DNA of 64,000 nt, taken from contig JASLGG010000032.1 of NCBI GenBank assembly GCA_030150265.1, positions 62,001 to 126,000 on the forward strand, in the 5' to 3' direction. Position 1 is the first letter of the stretch; each line of letters opens with the position of its first letter. The notes beneath the pieces are model-generated. The model saw only the letters and a list, made by a program, of their open reading frames with translations, searched no databases and was not told where the DNA came from. Positions 8,048 through 16,006 of the stretch are shown in pieces. Made by a program: the position numbers and the translations under genes. This DNA comes from Protaetiibacter sp. (lineage in GTDB: Bacteria > Actinomycetota > Actinomycetes > Actinomycetales > Microbacteriaceae).

Positions 8048-9142
8048 ATGAGAATCGACGCCATCGACGTCCGCCTGTCCCGGATGCCGATCCCGAACGC
8101 CCCGTGGTCGGACTCCATCCACGTGGTGACCCACTTCGAGATCATCACCGTCGAGGTGACCACCGACGCCGGCCTCGTCGGCACCGGCTACACCTACGCC
8201 GCGCACGGCGGCGGCACCGCCATCGCGAGCCTGCTGCGCGACGACGTCGTGCCGCACCTCATCGGCCGCGAGGTCGCCCCGCGCCGGCTGTGGTTCGAGA
8301 TGTGGGACCTCGTGCAGGACCTCGGTGCGGGCGGCTTCACGACCGTGGCGATCGCCGCCCTCGACATCGCCTTCTGGGATCTCCTCGCGAAGGGCTACGC
8401 AGCACCGCTGCACGCGGTTCTCGGCTCGGTGCGGGAGCGCATCCCGGTGTACGGCAGCGGCATCAACCTGCGCAAGTCGATGGACGAGCTGCTCGAGCAG
8501 GTCGACATGTGGGTCGGCAAGGGCTACCAGGGCGTGAAGATCAAGATCGGCCTGCCCGAGATCGAGCAGGACGTCGAGCGCGTCGCGAGGGTGCGCGAGC
8601 GCATCGGCTCGCTCCCGCTCATGGTCGACGCCAACCAGGGCTTCGACCAGGCGCGCGCCATCGCCGAGGCCAAGGCGCTCGAGCCCTACCGTCTCGCCTG
8701 GTTCGAGGAGCCGCTCGCCCGTGACGACGTCTACGGCGCCGCGCAGCTGCGCGCCCGGATGTCGACGCCGCTCGCGCTCGGCGAGAACGTCTACACGCTC
8801 CGTGACATCGCCGCCTTCCTCCGCAACGACGCCGTCGACATCGTGCAGTGCGACGTCGTCCGCACCGGCGGCCCCACGGCCTACCTGCAGATCGCGGCTC
8901 TCGCGCGCGCCTACAACGTGCCGCTCGCCCCGCATCACGCCGGTGAGATCTCGGGGATGGTGCTCGCGGCCAGCCCGGACGGCATCTTCGTGGAGGACGT
9001 CGACGGCGGCTCGCTGAGCGACCTGCGCGTCATCCGCGGCTTCGACCGGATCCGCGACGGCTGGTACGAGCTGAGCGACCGACCCGGCCACGGCCTCGAC
9101 TTCGACGTCGAGAGCCTCGCGGCCCACGCGATCTCATTCTGA
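8048..9142 (+). CDS. Enolase-superfamily sugar-acid dehydratase (mandelate racemase subgroup)
   Basis: A 364-residue protein with an N-terminal capping domain (about 1-125) and a modified TIM barrel. The active-site set of the mandelate racemase subgroup is complete: KIK (Lys164, Lys166), metal ligands Asp194 (VDANQ), Glu220 (WFEEP) and Glu246 (GEN), and the Asp269/His297 dyad (QCDVVRTGG, APHHAGE). Most members that sit beside a DapA-type aldolase dehydrate an aldonic acid to a 2-keto-3-deoxy acid. Racemase or cycloisomerase activity cannot be excluded. It starts 12 bp after the aldolase gene. Confidence 0.88.
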   Translation: MRIDAIDVRLSRMPIPNAPWSDSIHVVTHFEIITVEVTTDAGLVGTGYTYAAHGGGTAIASLLRDDVVPHLIGREVAPRRLWFEMWDLVQDLGAGGFTTVAIAALDIAFWDLLAKGYAAPLHAVLGSVRERIPVYGSGINLRKSMDELLEQVDMWVGKGYQGVKIKIGLPEIEQDVERVARVRERIGSLPLMVDANQGFDQARAIAEAKALEPYRLAWFEEPLARDDVYGAAQLRARMSTPLALGENVYTLRDIAAFLRNDAVDIVQCDVVRTGGPTAYLQIAALARAYNVPLAPHHAGEISGMVLAASPDGIFVEDVDGGSLSDLRVIRGFDRIRDGWYELSDRPGHGLDFDVESLAAHAISF

Positions 9143-9152
9143 GGAGGACGAG

Positions 9153-10343
9153 ATGATCACGAGAGACGACGTCGCCCGGCTCATCGCCGAGGGCGACGGC
9201 CTGCTGCAGCTGGACCCCGCCTTCGTGGCGCGCTCCTGGATGACGCCCGGACGCCGTCTGGGCCTCCCGGACGAGCAGTACGACGCCGGCCAGCGCGGCT
9301 GGCTCTGCGAGCGCTGGCTCGCCTCGACGACGCCGGCCGGCAACGCCGTGACGGTCGAGGGCGAAGGCATCAGCATGGTGCGCGACGGCGGAGCCCGTCA
9401 CCGCCTCGACGAGGTCGTCGCCGTGGCCCCCGATCTCGTGATGGGCGCGGAGTACGCGCGCGAGCACGACGGCCTCGGGCGCCTGGCGAAGATCTTCGAC
9501 TACGGCGAGCGGGTGCCCTTCCACATCCACCCGCCGACCGAGCAGGCGCGGGCGGTCGGGCTCCAGTCGAAGGACGAGGCCTACTACTTCCTGCCCGGCG
9601 TCGACCTCGGGCCGCATCCCGAGTCGTTCTTCGGCATCCACTCCTCGCTCACTCCCGAGGAGGCGTCGGCGCGGCTGGTCGAGTATCTGGAGCGCTGGGA
9701 CGACGACCATGTCATCGCGCTCTCCCGCGGCTATCGGCTGTTCCCGGAGGGCGGCTACTTCGTGCCGTCGGGCGTGCTGCACGCGCCCGGCACGGCGCTC
9801 ACCCTCGAGCTGCAGGAGGACTCGGATGCGATGGCCTTCCTGCAGGCCGTGTGCGGCGAGGTGCACCTCTCCAAGGAGCTGCTGCTCGGCAACCTGAGCG
9901 AGCACGCGCGGGCGGAGCGCGGCGAGGCCGCCGTGCTCGACTGGGTCGACTGGGAGCTCAACCTGATGGCCGACTTCCACTCGCGCTACCACCTCGAGCC
10001 GCGAGGCATCGAGGCCGAGGCCGGGGCCGATGAGGCGTGGCTGTTCTGGGGCGGCGACAAGTTCGCGGCGAAGCGGCTGCGACTGGAGCCGGGTGCGCGC
10101 GTCACGCGGTCCGAGCCCGGCGCCTACTCCCTCTTCGTGTGGCGGGGGCAGGTCGAGGTCGGCGGCATCCCGCTCGCGGGCGGCGCGCCGGGCCGCGACG
10201 AGCTGCTCGTGACGGCCGGCCGCGCCGCGGCGGGCGTCGACATCGTCGCCACGGGCGAGGCCCCCGTCGAGCTCATCTCCTTCTTCGGGCCGGGTCTCAC
10301 GCCCGACGCCCCCCGCATCGACCGAGAGGACCCCCGCGCATGA
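9153..10343 (+). CDS. Cupin-type (mannose-6-phosphate isomerase-like) protein
   Basis: A 396-residue protein with a metal-binding cupin. HIHPP (His124, His126), an acidic ligand in KDEAYYF (about 141-142) and a distal histidine in PSGVLHAPGTA form the metal site seen in type I phosphomannose isomerases. A second, degenerate beta domain follows (about 270-390). Proteins of this type interconvert an aldose and a ketose. Length and fold fit ManA-like enzymes, but the sequence is divergent. In this operon it could convert the aldehyde released by the aldolase into the ketose used by the DhaK-type kinase; this is inference. The gene follows the dehydratase by 10 bp and overlaps the next start by four bases. 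Confidence 0.75.
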   Translation: MITRDDVARLIAEGDGLLQLDPAFVARSWMTPGRRLGLPDEQYDAGQRGWLCERWLASTTPAGNAVTVEGEGISMVRDGGARHRLDEVVAVAPDLVMGAEYAREHDGLGRLAKIFDYGERVPFHIHPPTEQARAVGLQSKDEAYYFLPGVDLGPHPESFFGIHSSLTPEEASARLVEYLERWDDDHVIALSRGYRLFPEGGYFVPSGVLHAPGTALTLELQEDSDAMAFLQAVCGEVHLSKELLLGNLSEHARAERGEAAVLDWVDWELNLMADFHSRYHLEPRGIEAEAGADEAWLFWGGDKFAAKRLRLEPGARVTRSEPGAYSLFVWRGQVEVGGIPLAGGAPGRDELLVTAGRAAAGVDIVATGEAPVELISFFGPGLTPDAPRIDREDPRA

Positions 10344-11317
10344 AGACCAGGCGACTCGGAGGAACCGAGCTCGAGATCACCCCGCTCGGCTTCGGCTCCT
10401 GGGCGATGAGCGGTCCGAACTCGCCCAGCTACTGGGGACCGCAGGCCGACGAGGTCTCGATCGCCACCATCCGGCACGGCGTCGAGCGCGGCATCAACTG
10501 GATCGACACGGCCGCGATCTACGGCATGGGCCACGCCGAGACGGTGGTCGCCGAGGCGATCTCGGTGTTCGCCGACGCCGACCGGCCCTACGTCTTCACG
10601 AAGGCGGGACTCGTGTGGGACCGTGCGGCCCCGGATGCCAAGGTCACCCGGAGCGGACGACCGGAGAGCCTGCGGCGTGAGCTCGACGACTCGCTGCGGC
10701 GGCTCGGCGTGGAGCGCATCGACCTGTACCAGATGCACTGGCCGGCCGACGACGCCCCCGTCGAGGAGTACTGGGAGCTCTTCGGCGAGTTCCTCGCCTC
10801 GGGCAAGGTGCGCGCCATCGGCGTCTCGAACCACTCCCTCGCGCAGCTCGACGCGGCGGTCGCGACGGCGCCGTTGCACAGCAACCAGGTGCCGCTCAGC
10901 CTGCTGCGCCCCGACAGCCGCGACGAGCTCATCCCGTGGGCTGCTCGGCACGGCGTCGGCACGCTCGTCTACAGCCCGATGGCATCCGGCCTGCTCACCG
11001 GCAAGTTCCGGGCCGGCCGGCTCGACACGCTCGACGCCGGCGACTGGCGTCGCAACTCGCCGCTCTTCACGCCCGACAACCTCGAGCGCGTCGACCGGCT
11101 GGTCGCGGTGCTCGAGGAGGTCGCGACCGGCCACGGGGTGACGGTGAGCTCGGTCGCGGTGGCATGGGCGCTCGCCCAGGACGGGGTCTCGGGAGCGATC
11201 GTGGGGGCTCGCACGCCGGAGCAGTGCGACGACTGGCTCGCCGCGGGCGAGCTCGAGCTCAGCGCCCCCGAGCTCGAGGCGATCGAGGCAGCGCGTCGCC
11301 GCTACGCGGACGGCTGA
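10340..11317 (+). CDS. Aldo/keto reductase
   Basis: A 325-residue NADP-type aldo/keto reductase barrel. The catalytic tetrad is visible as Asp and Tyr in IDTAAIYG, Lys in VFTKAGL and His in QMHWP. The cofactor-binding GARTPEQ motif lies near the C-terminus, and IGVSNHS is present. The start codon overlaps the stop of the cupin gene. In a sugar operon such enzymes either oxidise an aldose to a lactone or reduce a keto/aldehyde intermediate. The presence of an acid-sugar dehydratase favours oxidation, although no lactonase gene is found. Confidence 0.9.
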   Translation: MKTRRLGGTELEITPLGFGSWAMSGPNSPSYWGPQADEVSIATIRHGVERGINWIDTAAIYGMGHAETVVAEAISVFADADRPYVFTKAGLVWDRAAPDAKVTRSGRPESLRRELDDSLRRLGVERIDLYQMHWPADDAPVEEYWELFGEFLASGKVRAIGVSNHSLAQLDAAVATAPLHSNQVPLSLLRPDSRDELIPWAARHGVGTLVYSPMASGLLTGKFRAGRLDTLDAGDWRRNSPLFTPDNLERVDRLVAVLEEVATGHGVTVSSVAVAWALAQDGVSGAIVGARTPEQCDDWLAAGELELSAPELEAIEAARRRYADG

Positions 11318-11330
11318 GGCGGGCGGCACG

Positions 11331-13076
11331 GTGGCACGGCTCGTCAACGATCCCGCGGCATTCGCCGGCGAGATGCTCGAGGGCTTCGTCGCGGCGTACG
11401 CCGATCGCGTGGCCGCGGTGCCCGGCGGTGTCATCGCCGCGCGCCGCCGGCGTGGCCACGTCGCCCTCGTGGTGGGCGGCGGCTCCGGGCACCACCCGGC
11501 GTTCGCCGGCTACGTCGGCCCGGGCCTCGCGTCGGGTGCGGCGATGGGCGAGGTGTTCGCCTCGCCCTCGGTGCAGCGCATCGTCTCCGTCGCCGAGCAC
11601 GCGGATGCGGGGGCCGGGGTCCTGCTCGGCTACGGCAACTACGCGGGCGACGTGCTGAACTTCGACCTCGCCCAGGAGCGGCTGCGTACGCGCGGCATCC
11701 GGTGCGAGAGCATCGCCGTGACCGACGACGTCGCCAGCGCGCCCCCCTCCGAGCGTCATCGTCGCCGGGGGATCGCCGGCGACCTCGCGGTCTTCAAGGT
11801 GGCGGGTGCGGCGGCGGCCGAGGGGCGGGATCTCGCGGAGGTGGCCGCTCTGGCCCGGCACGCCGACGCGCGCACCCGGAGCCTCGGTGTGGCCTTCAGC
11901 GGGTGCACCCTGCCCGGCGCGGACGAGCCGCTGTTCACGGTGCCGCCGGGGCGCATGGCGCTCGGCCTCGGCATCCACGGGGAGCCGGGCATCGACGAGC
12001 GGGACGTCCCCACCGCGGACGAGCTCGCCGAGCTGCTCCTCGACCGGCTGCTCGAGGAGCGGCCGGCGGATGCGGGGGCGCGGGTCGGCCTCGCCGTCAA
12101 CGGCCTCGGCGCGGTCGCGTACGAGGAGCTCTTCGTGCTCTATCGCTCGATCGCCCGGCGGGCGGGGGCGCTCGGCCTCGAGCCCGTGGCGCCGCTCGTC
12201 GGCGAGTACTGCACGAGCCTCGACATGGCGGGCGTCTCGCTCACCGTGACCTGGCTCGACGACGAGCTCGAGTCGCTCTACACCGCGCCGTGCGACGCCG
12301 TCGCGCTCCGGGTCGGGCCGGTGGGCGCATCCGTCGCTGCGGGCGGCGACGAGATCGTCGCCGCGGCGGCCCCCGCCGTCGATCTGGCGGGAGGCACGGC
12401 GCTCGCCGCGGGCGACGGGCCCTCGGCGCAGCTCGCGGAGCTCATCGCGGCGGGGGCATCGCGGGTCGCGGAGCGCATCGACGCCGCGGCCGACGAGCTC
12501 GGGCGCATCGACGCGGTCGCGGGAGACGGCGACCACGGGATCGGCATGCGTCGCGGCAGTGCGGCGGCAGACCGGGCGGCGGCCGCCGCCGTCAGGGCGG
12601 GTGCCGGTGCCGCCTCGACGCTGCGGGCCGCCTCCGACGCGTGGTCGGACCGCGGCGGCGGCACCTCGGGCGTGCTGTGGGGGCTGCTGCTCGCGGCGGT
12701 CGGCGACCGACTCGGCGACCGGGGCGCCCCCACCGCGCAGACGGTCGCCGCAGCCGCGGCCGCCGGGGTCGCGGCCGTGCGGCTCCGCGGCGGGGCCGAG
12801 CCCGGCGACAAGACGATGATCGACGCGCTGCAGCCGTTCGCCGATGCGCTCCTCGCCGAGGTCGCGGCCGGGCGTCCGCTGGCGGAGGCCTGGAGCACGG
12901 CATCCGATGCCGCCGAGGAAGGTGCTCGCCGCACCGCCGAGCTCGTGGCTCGCCGGGGGCGCTCCCGGACCCACGGCGCGCGCAGCATCGGCACCCCCGA
13001 CGCCGGGGCGGTGTCGGCGGCGCTCGTGGCGCGGACGATCGCCGAGCTCCTCGGCGGGGAGGAGGGCGGGGCATGA
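11331..13076 (+). CDS. DhaK-DhaL fusion kinase, probably for erythrulose or another ketose
   Basis: A 581-residue ATP-dependent dihydroxyacetone-kinase-type protein. The DhaK domain (about 1-330) has VVGGGSGHHPAF, SGVLLGYGNYAGD-like strands and the substrate-binding His216 in GIHGEPG. The DhaL domain (about 370-575) has the Mg-ATP motif GDGDHG (Asp399, Asp401, His402) and GDKTMIDAL. The fused form uses ATP, not the phosphotransferase system. The same fused family includes L-erythrulose and D-erythrulose kinases of mycobacterial tetritol catabolism as well as glyceraldehyde kinases. The RpiB-like and TpiA-like genes directly downstream are the companions of the tetrulose kinases, which favours a C4 substrate. 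GTG start. Confidence 0.88.
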   Translation: MARLVNDPAAFAGEMLEGFVAAYADRVAAVPGGVIAARRRRGHVALVVGGGSGHHPAFAGYVGPGLASGAAMGEVFASPSVQRIVSVAEHADAGAGVLLGYGNYAGDVLNFDLAQERLRTRGIRCESIAVTDDVASAPPSERHRRRGIAGDLAVFKVAGAAAAEGRDLAEVAALARHADARTRSLGVAFSGCTLPGADEPLFTVPPGRMALGLGIHGEPGIDERDVPTADELAELLLDRLLEERPADAGARVGLAVNGLGAVAYEELFVLYRSIARRAGALGLEPVAPLVGEYCTSLDMAGVSLTVTWLDDELESLYTAPCDAVALRVGPVGASVAAGGDEIVAAAAPAVDLAGGTALAAGDGPSAQLAELIAAGASRVAERIDAAADELGRIDAVAGDGDHGIGMRRGSAAADRAAAAAVRAGAGAASTLRAASDAWSDRGGGTSGVLWGLLLAAVGDRLGDRGAPTAQTVAAAAAAGVAAVRLRGGAEPGDKTMIDALQPFADALLAEVAAGRPLAEAWSTASDAAEEGARRTAELVARRGRSRTHGARSIGTPDAGAVSAALVARTIAELLGGEEGGA

Positions 13077-13549
13077 CCCGGATCGCACCCCTGCGCGTCG
13101 TGATCGGATGCGACGACGCGGGCTTCGACTACAAGGAGGTGCTGCGCCACGACCTCGAGGCCGACCCCGCCGTGGCGTCGGTCGTCGACGTCGGCGTGGA
13201 TGCCGACGGCCACACGCCCTATCCGCGGGTCGCGATCGCGGCCGCCGAGCTGGTCGCCACGGGCGCCGCCGACCGCGCCGTGCTCATCTGCGGCACGGGG
13301 CTCGGGGTGGCGATCGCCGCCAACAAGGTGCCGGGCATCCGCGCGGTCACGGCGCACGACAGCTTCTCGGTCGAGCGCTCGGTGCTCTCCAACGACGCCC
13401 AGGTGCTGTGCATGGGGCAGCGGGTGGTGGGCATCGAGCTCGCGCGACGGCTGCTGCGGGAGTGGCTCGGCTACCGCTTCGACCCCGCGAGCGCGAGCGC
13501 CGGGAAGGTCGCGGTGATCGAGGGCTACGAGTCGACGGGAAGCTGCTGA
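13073..13549 (+). CDS. RpiB-like sugar-phosphate isomerase (tetrose-phosphate type suspected)
   Basis: A 158-residue RpiB/LacAB-family isomerase. The catalytic cysteine is present in ICGTGLG, and SVERSVLSNDAQVL and MGQRVVG are conserved. Where ribose-5-phosphate isomerases have GxDHxG, this protein has GCDDAGF, replacing a histidine that contacts the phosphate, and the usual basic residues near the C-terminus are absent. The substrate is therefore unlikely to be plain ribose 5-phosphate. RpiB paralogues in tetritol operons interconvert D-erythrulose 4-phosphate and D-erythrose 4-phosphate. The ATG overlaps the kinase stop. Confidence 0.8.
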   Translation: MTRIAPLRVVIGCDDAGFDYKEVLRHDLEADPAVASVVDVGVDADGHTPYPRVAIAAAELVATGAADRAVLICGTGLGVAIAANKVPGIRAVTAHDSFSVERSVLSNDAQVLCMGQRVVGIELARRLLREWLGYRFDPASASAGKVAVIEGYESTGSC

Positions 13550-13556
13550 GCACGCC

Positions 13557-14351
13557 ATGACCGTCGTCGGGGTGAGCCTCAAGATGTACTTCGGCCACCG
13601 TCGCGGTCGCGAGTGGCTCGCGGACATCGCGGATGTCGCGGCGCGGCATCCGGCGGTGGCGCGCGGCGACGTCGAGCTCTTCGTGATGCCCGGCTACCTC
13701 CAACTGCTGCCCGCGTTGGAGGCGCTCGCGGGAACCCGCGCCGCCGTGGGCGCCCAGGATGTCGCGGTCGCCGACAGCGGCGCGTTCACGGGCGAGGTGA
13801 GCGGGGCGGAGCTCGCGGAGATCGGCGTGCGCCTCGCCGAGGTGGGCCACGCGGAGCGGCGGCGTCTGCTCGGCGAGACCGACCAGGTGGTGGCGGCGAA
13901 GACCGCCGCGGCGCTGCGCAACGGGCTGACGCCCGTGCTCTGCGTGGGCGAGGAACGACGTGGCGCCGGGGAGGAGGCCGCGGCGGAGTCGCTGCGGCAG
14001 CTCCGGTCCGCGCTCGCGGATGCTCCGCCCGGCCGCGTGATCGTCGCCTACGAGCCGGTGTGGGCGATCGGCGCCCCGGAGCCGGCCCCGGTCGGGCACA
14101 TCCGCGGGGTGGGGTCCGCGCTCCGCCGGGAGCTGCTCCGGATGCCGGGGCGCGAGGAGAGCGCGGTGCTCTACGGCGGCTCGGCGGGCCCCGGCATGCT
14201 CGGCGCGCTGGACGGCGCCGTCGACGGCCTCTTCCTCGGCCGCTCCGCCCACGATCCGCGCGCGCTCGATCGCGTGCTCACCGAGGCGGCGGCCGTCACC
14301 CCCGCAGCGCCGCCGTCACCTCGCGGCGCACCTCGCCGAGCCGCGTCGTGA
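13557..14351 (+). CDS. Triosephosphate-isomerase-like isomerase (tetrulose-phosphate type suspected)
   Basis: A 264-residue TIM barrel. The catalytic lysine lies in SLKMY (normally NWKMN in glycolytic enzymes), the electrophilic histidine in GHAERR, the catalytic glutamate in YEPVWAIG and the phosphate loop in YGGSAGP. Replacement of the N/W before the lysine is typical of the LerI/EryH group, which isomerises L-erythrulose 1-phosphate to D-erythrulose 4-phosphate, rather than of housekeeping TpiA. It is the last gene of the operon. Its 3' end runs 56 bp into the convergent PadR gene, and the last 15 or so residues are a proline/arginine-rich tail. Confidence 0.82.
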   Translation: MTVVGVSLKMYFGHRRGREWLADIADVAARHPAVARGDVELFVMPGYLQLLPALEALAGTRAAVGAQDVAVADSGAFTGEVSGAELAEIGVRLAEVGHAERRRLLGETDQVVAAKTAAALRNGLTPVLCVGEERRGAGEEAAAESLRQLRSALADAPPGRVIVAYEPVWAIGAPEPAPVGHIRGVGSALRRELLRMPGREESAVLYGGSAGPGMLGALDGAVDGLFLGRSAHDPRALDRVLTEAAAVTPAAPPSPRGAPRRAAS

Positions 14352-14916
14352 GCAGCTCCACGGCCTCCGCGCGCATCCGGCCGGCGGCGAACTGCGCCCG
14401 CAGCTCGCCCCGCAGCTCGGCGCGGAAGCTCGTGAGCGCCGCGTCCGCCTCGTGCAGCAGCTGGCGGGCCGCGGCGCGGGCGTCCTCCTGCGGCTCGGTG
14501 CGGAGCCCCGTCGGATGCGGCGCCGAGCGGGCGTCGCGCGCGGCGGCCGCGAGGTCGGCGCGGAGGGTGCGCATCGCGTCGCCGACCGAGCTGCGCACCT
14601 CGTCGGCCAGCCGGCGCACCGAGTCGGTGACATCCGTCTCGATGGCGTCGAGCTCGTCCTGGCGGGCGGCCAGCTCGGAGCGGCCCGCGTCCGTGATCGC
14701 GTAGACGGTGCGGCGCCCGTCCGACTCCTTCGTGACGAGGCCCTCCTCCTGCAGCTTCGCGAGCCGCGGGTAGATGGTGCCTGCGCTCGGCACGTAGGTG
14801 CCGCCGAAGCGCTCGCCGAGCGCCTGGATGAGCTCGTAGCCGTGCTGGGGCTGCTCGGCGAGCAGGCTCAGCAGGTAGAGGCGCAGGTGCCCGTGGGCGA
14901 ACACGGGCGGCGTCAT
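14296..14916 (-). CDS. PadR-family transcriptional regulator
   Basis: A 206-residue regulator. The N-terminal winged helix PadR domain has HGYELIQALGERFG, PSAGTIYPRLAKLQEEGLV and the wing DGRRTVYAITDAGR. The C-terminal half is a long, charged, probably coiled helix. The start ATG overlaps the stop of the DUF4097 gene (ATGA), so the two are translationally coupled. The usual PadR role is repression of its own operon, probably through the GATATATC repeats ahead of the DUF4097 gene. The 3' end overlaps the TIM-like gene. Confidence 0.9.
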   Translation of the reverse strand: MTPPVFAHGHLRLYLLSLLAEQPQHGYELIQALGERFGGTYVPSAGTIYPRLAKLQEEGLVTKESDGRRTVYAITDAGRSELAARQDELDAIETDVTDSVRRLADEVRSSVGDAMRTLRADLAAAARDARSAPHPTGLRTEPQEDARAAARQLLHEADAALTSFRAELRGELRAQFAAGRMRAEAVELLTTRLGEVRREVTAALRG

Positions 14917-15713
14917 GCGCGCACCGCGTGCAGGATGCTGACGTCGCCGCCGACGGTGTTGACCCGCACATCCGCCCAGCGCTGGTCGAGCTCGCCGTGC
15001 CTCGCGGTGTACCGGCCGCGGACGACGCTGATCGACTGCGCGTCGAGCTGCAGCTTGCCGCCGACCGTCTGCACGGTGTAGCTCGCGGGGGTGTCGGGGT
15101 CGAACCGGGCGGTGACGGCGCCCGAGACGGTGTTGACGTGCACCTCGTCGGGGATGCCGCTGGCGTCGAGCATGACCTCGCTCGAGACGCCGTCGACGTC
15201 GAACTTCGTGATGGCGCCGGATGCGATGACGTCGCCGGAGACCGTGTTGATGCCGACGGCGCCCGCGTGGCCGCGCACGGTGATCTCGCCGCTGACCGAG
15301 TTCGCGGTGAGCTTGCCGGTGAGGCCGTCGGCGACGAGGGCGCCGGAGACGGTGTTGAGCTGGACGTCGGCCTCGAGGCCCGCGACGAGCGCATCCGCCG
15401 AGACCACGCCGAGGGTCAGTGCGACGCTGCGCGGCACGAGCACGCTCACCTCCGCCTTGATCGTGGAGCCGAAGTTCTTGAACACGTCGATCCAGTTGTC
15501 CCAGCGCAGCTGGGGGTGGTCGATCTCGAGGCGGTCGCCGTCCACCTGGACGAGCAGCTCGCGGCCCGCGACCTCGTGCACCTCGACGCGGACGCCGGGC
15601 TCGTCGTGCCCGACGATGTCGACGTTCCCGCCGACGAGGCCCACCTTGAGCCGGCGGATGTTCTCCAGATCGATGACCTTCGGCCCGTCCACGAGCCACT
15701 TCTCCTGAGCCAT
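14913..15713 (-). CDS. DUF4097 beta-repeat protein
   Basis: A 266-residue protein of the DUF4097 (putative adhesin/LiaG-like) family. It is built from repeated short beta strands of the type xVNTVSGxVxA, with VNTVSGA, INTVSGD and VNTVGGD each recurring about every 20-25 residues, which suggests a right-handed beta solenoid. There is no signal peptide or membrane segment. Such genes are commonly paired with PadR regulators in actinobacteria, and the biochemical role is not known. It is the promoter-proximal gene of the pair. Confidence 0.85.
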   Translation of the reverse strand: MAQEKWLVDGPKVIDLENIRRLKVGLVGGNVDIVGHDEPGVRVEVHEVAGRELLVQVDGDRLEIDHPQLRWDNWIDVFKNFGSTIKAEVSVLVPRSVALTLGVVSADALVAGLEADVQLNTVSGALVADGLTGKLTANSVSGEITVRGHAGAVGINTVSGDVIASGAITKFDVDGVSSEVMLDASGIPDEVHVNTVSGAVTARFDPDTPASYTVQTVGGKLQLDAQSISVVRGRYTARHGELDQRWADVRVNTVGGDVSILHAVRA

Positions 15714-15731
15714 CTGGCCCTCCCTGATCGA

Positions 15732-15770
15732 GATATATCGCGTCTTGTGCAACTCACGATATATCGCGTC
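15732..15770. promoter_or_regulatory. Paired PadR-type operator repeats
   Basis: The 13-bp sequence GATATATCGCGTC occurs twice (15732-15744 and 15758-15770), start to start 26 bp apart. The core GATATATC is itself palindromic; the second copy extends to CGATATATCG. The repeats stand 19-57 bp before the DUF4097-PadR operon in otherwise GC-rich DNA, as expected for an autoregulatory operator. Confidence 0.6.
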
Positions 15771-15802
15771 TGCCGCGCGCGCAACCCATCCGCATCCGGC
15801 AT

Positions 15803-15898
15803 CCCGAATCAAGGAGTCGGTGTTGCGGATGTGGCGGATGCGGCTCGCAGGCCACGCCGGCCACACGATCTCCGTGATTCGGGAGGAGAACTCCTTGA
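15803..15898. repeat. Nested inverted repeats between the PadR and MerR units
   Basis: CCCGAATC (15803-15810) pairs with GATTCGGG (15876-15883), and TCAAGGAGT (15809-15817) pairs with ACTCCTTGA (15890-15898). The pairs are interlaced, not nested in simple order, so both cannot form one stem. Role unknown. Confidence 0.4.
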
Positions 15899-15924
15899 GA
15901 TGGGATCGGCGGCGGGGGTTGCGG

Positions 15925-15939
15925 TTGACGTCGCGTCAA
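15925..15939. promoter_or_regulatory. MerR-type dyad TTGACGTCGCGTCAA
   Basis: Six-base arms TTGACG/CGTCAA with a three-base spacer; the left arm doubles as a consensus-like -35 element. MerR regulators bind such dyads in the promoter they control. It lies 68 bp ahead of the MerR-TipAS gene. Confidence 0.5.
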
Positions 15940-16006
15940 GGGTTAGCGTCGGAGACGTCCGAGAGACGAGAGACACAAGAGCACCGAGACACGAGAGGAG
16001 CGGCGG

